Shown: positions 1 through 4,136 of the stretch, piece by piece
How the letters are laid out: each line of letters starts with the position of its first letter
Numbering within the stretch: the first letter of the stretch is position 1
Assembly: GCA_934364765.1 (NCBI GenBank)
Contig: CAKRMO010000008.1
Coordinates: 1 to 12,981 of the forward strand
Direction of reading: 5' to 3'
DNA length: 12,981 nt
Source of the DNA: an uncultured Bacteroidaceae bacterium
GTDB lineage: Bacteria; Bacteroidota; Bacteroidia; Bacteroidales; Bacteroidaceae
The notes under the pieces: generated by a model
Seen by the model: only the letters and a program-made list of their open reading frames with translations
Databases searched by the model: none
Told to the model about the DNA's origin: nothing
Position numbers and translations under genes: made by a program

Positions 1-39
1 ATTTTCGTGGCATTTGGAAAAGAGTAATCAATTTGCGTA

Positions 40-108
40 TTGCGCCATTTGCAGGGGCGTATTGCATACGCCCTGTACGCCACCGCCAAAAACGCACCGC
101 AAACCAAC
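40..108 (+). repeat. REP-like palindromic element, copy A
   Basis: This 69-nt stretch recurs in inverted orientation at 8269-8337. The first 20 nt (40-59, TTGCGCCATTTGCAGGGGCG) are identical to the reverse complement of 8318-8337. A hairpin lies at 55-73: GGGCGTAT, loop TGC, ATACGCCC. The last 15 nt (94-108) match the other copy with one mismatch, while the 18 nt between are poorly conserved. The other copy carries an A-T pair where this one has T-A, so the stem is preserved by a compensatory change. It resembles REP/MITE-type elements. No REP-associated transposase is in the window, so the mechanism of spread is inferred only. Confidence 0.7.
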
Positions 109-142
109 GCCACAACATTGCAAATCGGCGCATTCATCTGAG

Positions 143-192
143 AAGGTTTCTCACAGAGGGGCTTTCGTGAAAAGCCTTCTGCAAGAAACCTT
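143..192. repeat. Long nested hairpin downstream of the acyltransferase gene
   Basis: An imperfect 50-nt palindrome. The outer stem is AAGGTTTCT (143-151) with AGAAACCTT (184-192). After a 2x2 CA/CA internal loop comes CAGA (154-157) with TCTG (178-181), then GGCTTT (160-165) with AAAGCC (171-176) around the loop CGTGA. It lies 47 nt beyond the stop codon of the leftward acyltransferase gene. A T-rich stretch (TTTGTTTG) follows only on the + strand. It may be a terminator or mRNA 3'-end stabiliser, or part of a repeat element. The structure is seen directly; the role is inferred. Confidence 0.5.
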
Positions 193-238
193 TGTTTGTG
201 CGGCCGCGTCTTGTGTTTTATGCTGCAGTATGCCGGTA

Positions 239-1339
239 CTATACTTTCAGGAAAATCTTCCTGCGGTAGAGAATGTAGAGGAACAGCCAGCAGGTGGCAA
301 TCCACGACAGTTCCTCCGCCACCTGGCGCAGGCTTTCGGGGGCGAGGTCAATGCAGCCGTCAAACAGCTTGTGCTGTATTCCGTCGAGAAGGTTGAACCG
401 CTGCGCCATGTATATTGTTATGGAGTTGAGGCCTATCACCACGAAGAACTTTGCCCATTTTCTCCAGCCCCTCACGTCTATTATGTAGTAGAAGAGAGAG
501 AACATTATGAGCGAATAGCCCGCCACGGCGCAGGTGAACGAGCTTGACCACAGGGCTTTGTTTATGGGGAACACGAAGCTCCACAGCCAGCCGAGAAAGG
601 CGAGGAGTATTCCTGCGGCGAGCAGTCCCAGGGCTTTCTTGCCGCCTGACGTGTTTTCCTTTCTCACCCAGCATCCGCCCAGCATTCCCATCAGGGCCGT
701 GGCGATGGCGGGGACGGTGGACAGCAGCCCTTCGGGGTCGTAGTTGCCGTCGTAGGAGTGTGCGCCGAGTATCACCTTGTCGAGATAGCAGGCTATTGAG
801 CCTTCCTTGCTGAAGATGCCGGCGCCGGCGGGAGCGTCGGGCGCGGGGATGAAGCCCATTATGAGCCAGTAGCCGACGAGTGTCGCCGCTATGATTATGG
901 TGCATGTCCTGTTGCTCTTTACGGTGGTGAAGATTAGGGCGGCGAACATCCACGCGAAGCCTATGCGCGACAGCACGCTGCAAAGGCGGAGGGTGGAGAA
1001 GTGGAAGCCGAGCAGGCCGTTGTAGAACAGTCCGAGGACGGCGAGCGTCAGTCCGCGCCTTACAATCTTTATATATATGGCGTGTTTTGATTTCCCTTTC
1101 TCAATCTGGTTTTCCAGCGAGAAAGGCCATGTTACCCCCGCAATGAAGAGGAACAGCGGGAAAATGGTGTCGTGGTGTTTAAGCCCCTCCCACTGTGCGT
1201 GGCTCATCTGGCCGCCGATGAAGTTCCACACGGGCGAGTCGGGAAAAAGTGCGGCAATGGCCGCCAGCAGCGAAGCCCCTCCCATGATGAAAATCATGTC
1301 AAAGCCCCTCAGTGCGTCAAGTGATTCCAGTCGTTTCAT
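239..1339 (-). CDS. Membrane acyltransferase, DUF5009 / heparan-alpha-glucosaminide N-acetyltransferase-like
   Basis: A 366-residue polytopic inner-membrane protein. The N-terminus (SLDALRGFDM, residues 6-15) is the classic start of the membrane acyltransferase superfamily that includes HGSNAT and DUF5009 proteins. A conserved patch follows at residues 50-70 with HHD and then FPLFLFIAG; His55/His56 are candidate catalytic residues. A DPEGLLSTVPAIATA segment at about 201-215 is also typical of this family. About ten hydrophobic segments fill the rest. Related proteins transfer acetyl groups from cytoplasmic acetyl-CoA across the membrane to sugars, but the substrate here is unknown. The ATG at 1339 is chosen because the in-frame start at 1450 would add 37 atypical residues and overlap the upstream permease gene. 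The 49-nt gap to the permease contains no clear -7 box, so co-transcription is likely. Family assignment is good; the precise reaction is inferred. Confidence 0.85.
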   Translation of the reverse strand: MKRLESLDALRGFDMIFIMGGASLLAAIAALFPDSPVWNFIGGQMSHAQWEGLKHHDTIFPLFLFIAGVTWPFSLENQIEKGKSKHAIYIKIVRRGLTLAVLGLFYNGLLGFHFSTLRLCSVLSRIGFAWMFAALIFTTVKSNRTCTIIIAATLVGYWLIMGFIPAPDAPAGAGIFSKEGSIACYLDKVILGAHSYDGNYDPEGLLSTVPAIATALMGMLGGCWVRKENTSGGKKALGLLAAGILLAFLGWLWSFVFPINKALWSSSFTCAVAGYSLIMFSLFYYIIDVRGWRKWAKFFVVIGLNSITIYMAQRFNLLDGIQHKLFDGCIDLAPESLRQVAEELSWIATCWLFLYILYRRKIFLKV

Positions 1340-1388
1340 GATATTTTTAATTTTTTGTTGTAAGTATAAGCGTTTTCGGAGTGCTGCC

Positions 1389-3056
1389 TTAGGAGCTTGG
1401 CTCTGCCTTTTCGGATGCCTGGCGGTATATCCTGACCATATAGTATGCAAAGTGCGACGCTCCCATTGCGAAGGCGATTATCAGCAGAGCCTTGCCCGAA
1501 CTCCAGCCTGCGGTCTGCTGGTGCCAAAGCCCTGTTATGAAGCAAAGCACCGAAAGCCCCAGCCCTAGACCGTTGAGCACGGAGTTGCCGCTGCGCAGTT
1601 TCACGCCTTCCTCAAGCTTGCTGTGGCGTATGCCGTAGGCTGCATAGATGTCGAGGCCTATTATCATCCAAATCACGAGGCGTATCCATGTGTCGGCGGG
1701 CAGGAAAATCATCAGCCCGAGGCAGGTGAGTATTCCGAGAATGGGTATGAGCGGCACGAGGGGGACTTTGAACGCCCTTTCAACGCCCGGCATCGTCTTG
1801 CGGAGTATTATTACAGCCGCGCACACGAGCGTGAACGCCAGCAGCGTGCCTATGCTTGTCATTTCTCCAGCCACTTCGGCGGGGACGATAGAGGCGAGGG
1901 CCGCCACGAACACCATGAAAAGAATGTTGCTGTGGGCGGGGGTGCGGTATTTGGGGCTGATTTTCGAGAAGAACGGCGGCAGCAGCCCGTCGCGGCTCAT
2001 GCTGAGGAACACGCGGCTTTGCGCCATGAGCGTAACCATTATCACGGAGCAGTAGCCTATTAGTATTGCAAGCGTGATTGCGGCGTTAAGCCAGGGGTAT
2101 GCGGGATGTACCGCGCCGGAGGCGTCGGCCGCGCCCATGTGCTGTATGGCCACAGCCACGGGTGCGATGCCTTCCAGACCGCCGAACTCCTTGTAGTTCG
2201 CAACTCCCGTCATCACATACCCGAAGGCTATGTAGAGTATCGTTACCACGAGCAGCGAGCACAGTATGCCTATGGGCATATCGCGGCGCGGGTTCTTGGA
2301 CTCCTGGGCTGCGGTGCTCACGGCGTCGAAACCGAGGAAGGCGAACGAGACGACCGCCGCCCCGCGCAAAACGCCCGACACGCCGAACTCGCCGAGCTTT
2401 CCTGTGTTGGCTGGGACAAACGGCTGGAAATTTTCCGCGTTCACATATCTCCAGCCGAGTATCACAAAGATTGCTATTACCGATATTTTAAGTATTACGA
2501 TAATTGTGTTCACTATGGAGCTTCCCTCTATGCCGCGTATAAGGAATATGCTCATCACCACAACTATCCCCGCCGCCGGAAGGTTTACTATGCCGCCGTC
2601 CCAAGGGCAGGCGCACAGCTCCGGGGGCAGGCAAATGCCAATGTGTTGCAGGAAAACGTTGAAATAGCGGCTCCAGCTTATGCTTACGGTGGTTGCCGCC
2701 ACGGTGTATTCCAACACCAAGTCCCAGCCGATAATCCAGGCGATAAGTTCGCCCATTGTGGCGTAGGAGTAAGTGTACGCGCTGCCGGAGACCGGTATTA
2801 TGGACGCAAACTCCGAGTAGCACAGGGCGGCGAAGCAGCAGCCGATTGATGCGAGGATGAACGAAAGAATTATTCCGGGGCCTGTATAGTTAGCCGCCAC
2901 CGTCCCCGTTATCGAGAAAAGCCCCGCGCCCACTATTACGCCAATCCCGAACGCCACGAGGCTCACCGGCCCCAGAACGCGCTTCAATGTCTTGCTTCCC
3001 GTCTCCGATGCCTCGGCGTAAAGCATTTCGAATGGTTTGCGAACAAACAGTCCCAT
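1389..3056 (-). CDS. APC-superfamily amino acid permease (cationic amino acid transporter-like)
   Basis: A 555-residue integral membrane transporter of the amino acid-polyamine-organocation superfamily, closest by eye to the YfnA/CAT-type group. Transmembrane segment 1 carries the substrate-backbone-binding glycine motif (GIGVIVGAGLF, residues 37-47). SGSAYTY at 90-96 and FLGFDAVSTAAQE at about 240-252, followed by KNPRRDMP, are hallmark CAT-family stretches. Twelve to fourteen hydrophobic segments are visible. The protein should import an amino acid by proton symport or exchange; the substrate cannot be read from the sequence. The ATG at 3056 gives the normal short cytoplasmic N-terminus. 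A -7 box (TAACTTTG) sits about 40 nt upstream. It probably leads a two-gene transcript with the downstream acyltransferase. Confidence 0.92.
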   Translation of the reverse strand: MGLFVRKPFEMLYAEASETGSKTLKRVLGPVSLVAFGIGVIVGAGLFSITGTVAANYTGPGIILSFILASIGCCFAALCYSEFASIIPVSGSAYTYSYATMGELIAWIIGWDLVLEYTVAATTVSISWSRYFNVFLQHIGICLPPELCACPWDGGIVNLPAAGIVVVMSIFLIRGIEGSSIVNTIIVILKISVIAIFVILGWRYVNAENFQPFVPANTGKLGEFGVSGVLRGAAVVSFAFLGFDAVSTAAQESKNPRRDMPIGILCSLLVVTILYIAFGYVMTGVANYKEFGGLEGIAPVAVAIQHMGAADASGAVHPAYPWLNAAITLAILIGYCSVIMVTLMAQSRVFLSMSRDGLLPPFFSKISPKYRTPAHSNILFMVFVAALASIVPAEVAGEMTSIGTLLAFTLVCAAVIILRKTMPGVERAFKVPLVPLIPILGILTCLGLMIFLPADTWIRLVIWMIIGLDIYAAYGIRHSKLEEGVKLRSGNSVLNGLGLGLSVLCFITGLWHQQTAGWSSGKALLIIAFAMGASHFAYYMVRIYRQASEKAEPSS

Positions 3057-3094
3057 TTCCTTCTGTTGCTAATCTTCCGGTTGTTATATTTGCG

Positions 3095-3102
3095 CAAAGT
3101 TA
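3095..3102 (-). promoter_or_regulatory. Candidate -7 box for the permease gene
   Basis: Read on the minus strand this is TAACTTTG, matching the Bacteroidetes sigma-ABfr -7 consensus TAnnTTTG, about 40 nt before the ATG at 3056. No clear -33 TTTG is visible upstream. It abuts an oppositely oriented TATATTTG at 3085-3092. Confidence 0.5.
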
Positions 3103-3163
3103 TGAAAAAATGCCCGAACCTATGCCCGGATGAAGCTGCGGCGTGCGCAAAAAGCGTCATGTT

Positions 3164-3195
3164 TTTGCGTGAACGGAATAATTTGCTTACCTTTG
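3164..3195 (+). promoter_or_regulatory. Promoter of tRNA-Arg
   Basis: TTTG at 3164-3167 and TACCTTTG at 3188-3195 are separated by 20 nt. They match the -33 and -7 elements of the Bacteroidetes housekeeping promoter with normal spacing. The predicted start would lie about 20-25 nt before the mature tRNA 5' end at 3225. This is the most complete promoter in the window. Confidence 0.7.
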
Positions 3196-3224
3196 CAGGT
3201 GTGCATGGAATATTGCGCCCTGTT

Positions 3225-3296
3225 GTCTCTATAGTTCAATGGATAGAACAGCAGTTTCCTAAACTGCTGATCCGGGTTCGATTCCCGGTGGAGATA
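3225..3296 (+). tRNA. tRNA-Arg (anticodon CCU)
   Basis: The full cloverleaf can be drawn. The acceptor stem is GTCTCTA with TGGAGAT, including G-U pairs at the first and sixth positions. The D arm is GTTC/GAAC around AATGGATA. The anticodon arm is GCAGT/ACTGC with loop TTCCTAA, giving anticodon CCT, which reads AGG. The T arm is CCGGG/CCCGG around TTCGATT. The discriminator base is A. The 3' CCA is not encoded (CTT follows), so it must be added enzymatically. It stands alone with its own promoter. The DNA just downstream has features of a mobile-element insertion site. Confidence 0.95.
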
Positions 3297-3330
3297 CTTT
3301 TAACGGAAATGAAAATACACGAAAAAGAGG

Positions 3331-3405
3331 GCAAATGTATGCAAAACGCTTGTTTCCAGCGGTTTTACAAAAAACGCTGGTTGTAGTTGTTTGCATTCCT
3401 TTGCA
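3331..3405. repeat. Imperfect inverted repeat enclosing a hairpin, near the tRNA 3' end
   Basis: The inner hairpin has CCAGCG (3356-3361) and CGCTGG (3375-3380) with an additional TTTT/AAAA inside. The outer arms contain ATGCAAA (3339-3345) and TTTGCAT (3390-3396). Beyond these, GGGCAAA on the left mirrors TTTGCACCC on the right. The arrangement resembles the symmetrical core and arm sites of tyrosine-recombinase attachment regions, and its position just past a tRNA gene fits. No duplicated tRNA 3' end or integrase gene was found, so this reading is tentative. Confidence 0.4.
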
Positions 3406-3419
3406 CCCTTTTTTCCAAT

Positions 3420-3441
3420 TAGTACACTTTTAGTACACTTT
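3420..3441 (+). repeat. Perfect 11-bp tandem repeat (TAGTACACTTT x2)
   Basis: TAGTACACTTT occurs at 3420-3430 and again without a gap at 3431-3441. The 11-bp period places both copies on nearly the same face of the helix, as expected for a pair of protein-binding sites. Integrase arm-type sites are one possibility given the tRNA 120 nt away. Confidence 0.6.
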
Positions 3442-3455
3442 CCCTCCCTCTTTGT

Positions 3456-3560
3456 AAGAAAGCTGCATTTGATGCGGGAAAAACTATGTCCGATACAGGA
3501 AAAACTACATAGGACATAGAAAAAATTATGTCTGATATAATTTAAACTACATCAGACCTT
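3456..3560. repeat. Array of 21-nt repeat units, copy 1 (five units)
   Basis: Units begin at 3456, 3477, 3498, 3519 and 3540, each 21 nt. Most start with a (G)GAAAAA(C/T)TA block, followed by a variable core. Cores of neighbouring units are complementary: CTATGTCC (3484-3491) pairs with GGACATAG (3512-3519). GTCTGAT in unit 4 (from 3530) pairs with ATCAGAC in unit 5 (to 3557). A related four-unit array lies at 8369-8452, and the similarity continues into the sequence after both arrays to about 3595 and 8485. I do not recognise the family. Confidence 0.7.
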
Positions 3561-3565
3561 TTTTT
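3519..3565. terminator. Possible bidirectional terminator in repeat array 1
   Basis: GTCTGATATA (3530-3539) faces TACATCAGAC (3548-3557) with one A-C mismatch. It is flanked by an A-run at 3520-3525 and seven Ts at 3559-3565. It could end the tRNA transcript from the left and the small-protein transcript from the right. The stem is short and AT-rich, so efficiency is uncertain. Confidence 0.4.
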
Positions 3566-3697
3566 CGCCGTAGCAAGTCTTTGAAAAACAAAAGTTTATG
3601 GCGGAGATTTATTTTGCGGTCATCTTGCTGTAAGCCAGGGAGTTGCGTTATTTCGGAATGTTTTGGCAGCCCTGCGGGGAAATGTGGTGCGGCGGGT

Positions 3698-4069
3698 TTA
3701 CTGTTGCGACTTTTCTTCGTCTGAAAGTTTTTCCCATTCCTTCATGGCTTCCTTCCAGTCTGCCCCGCTTTCTTTTGCCTCTGTCTGGCGTGCCGCCTCG
3801 TCGCGCGCCTTGTCGCGTGCCCGTTTTTCTTTCATGGCGGCTATCGTGGCATCGTCGAGCACGGATATTGCCCCGCGCCTGATGGCTTTTTGCAAGTCCT
3901 CCTCGTCAAAAGCCTTGCCCTGTACATTGAAATCTGAAATGTTGAACTCGTATTTCACTCTCAGATCGTGGCGGACGAGCTTTTGCCTGTATCTGTTGCC
4001 GGCATTTTTAAGTTTCAGCAGCCTGGATATTTCCTTTATTTCGTCTTGCGAGAACTTGTTCCTTCCCAT
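3698..4069 (-). CDS. Small conserved-type protein of unknown function, 123 aa
   Basis: A hydrophilic, probably cytoplasmic protein without signal peptide or membrane segment. Residues 1-75 are rich in Lys and Arg and start MGRNKFSQDEIKEISRLL. They include a GNRYRQK stretch (24-30) followed by basic residues, and could form a small helical nucleic-acid-binding fold. Residues 76-123 are highly charged and look like a continuous helix or coiled coil, with many K, R, E and D residues. It resembles unannotated short proteins common in Bacteroidales genomes; I cannot name a domain. The ATG at 4069 is the first in the frame and has a -7 box 26 nt upstream (4095-4102), so it is probably a single-gene unit. 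It is separate from the upstream sensor gene, whose stop is 67 nt away. Real-gene status is supported by the promoter, compact spacing and plausible composition. Confidence 0.75.
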   Translation of the reverse strand: MGRNKFSQDEIKEISRLLKLKNAGNRYRQKLVRHDLRVKYEFNISDFNVQGKAFDEEDLQKAIRRGAISVLDDATIAAMKEKRARDKARDEAARQTEAKESGADWKEAMKEWEKLSDEEKSQQ

Positions 4070-4088
4070 GTGAATTGCTTTGGTTTAT

Positions 4089-4124
4089 GGCGGGCAAAGG
4101 TACGAAAATTATTTTTGCCCTGCC
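4089..4124. promoter_or_regulatory. Promoter of the small protein gene embedded in a hairpin
   Basis: On the minus strand TACCTTTG (4102-4095) matches the TAnnTTTG -7 consensus. It overlaps the left arm of an inverted repeat: GGGCAAA (4092-4098) with TTTGCCC (4114-4120), extended by GGC/GCC past a bulge. The palindrome may be an operator, or a hairpin ending the sensor-gene transcript that reads in from the right. No U-tract follows on the minus strand. Confidence 0.45.
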
Positions 4125-4136
4125 ATGGTGTTTTTG

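Larger units (their letters stand above)
1..238. other. Non-coding left edge of the window
   Basis: No believable gene is visible here. Open frames through this stretch have atypical composition and run antisense into the acyltransferase gene. The region contains the REP-like copy A (40-108) and the nested hairpin (143-192). Nothing else is recognisable. Confidence 0.6.
3297..3697. other. Non-coding region after tRNA-Arg: possible integration-site remnant plus repeat array
   Basis: No gene is supported across these 401 nt. From the left it holds an imperfect inverted repeat around a central hairpin (3331-3405), an 11-bp perfect tandem repeat (3420-3441), and a five-unit array of 21-nt repeats (3456-3560) ending in a T-run. 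About 130 nt of otherwise featureless sequence follow, running to the end of the small leftward gene. No integrase or other element gene is present. Confidence 0.6.

Noticed and set aside
14..547. Rightward open frame at the left edge (177 codons)
   Set aside because: It runs through the REP-like element and the nested hairpin, then antisense into the acyltransferase gene; composition is unlike a real protein.
3057..3224. Riboswitch or attenuator in the leader of the amino acid permease
   Set aside because: The leader from the -7 box to the ATG is only about 35 nt, too short for a riboswitch, and no T-box or leader-peptide features are visible.
3066..3386. Rightward open frame spanning the tRNA gene
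   Set aside because: It reads straight through tRNA-Arg and into the inverted repeat, so it is a chance frame.
3456..3560. CRISPR-like array
   Set aside because: The 21-nt units are contiguous with no spacers, alternate in polarity, and there are no cas genes.
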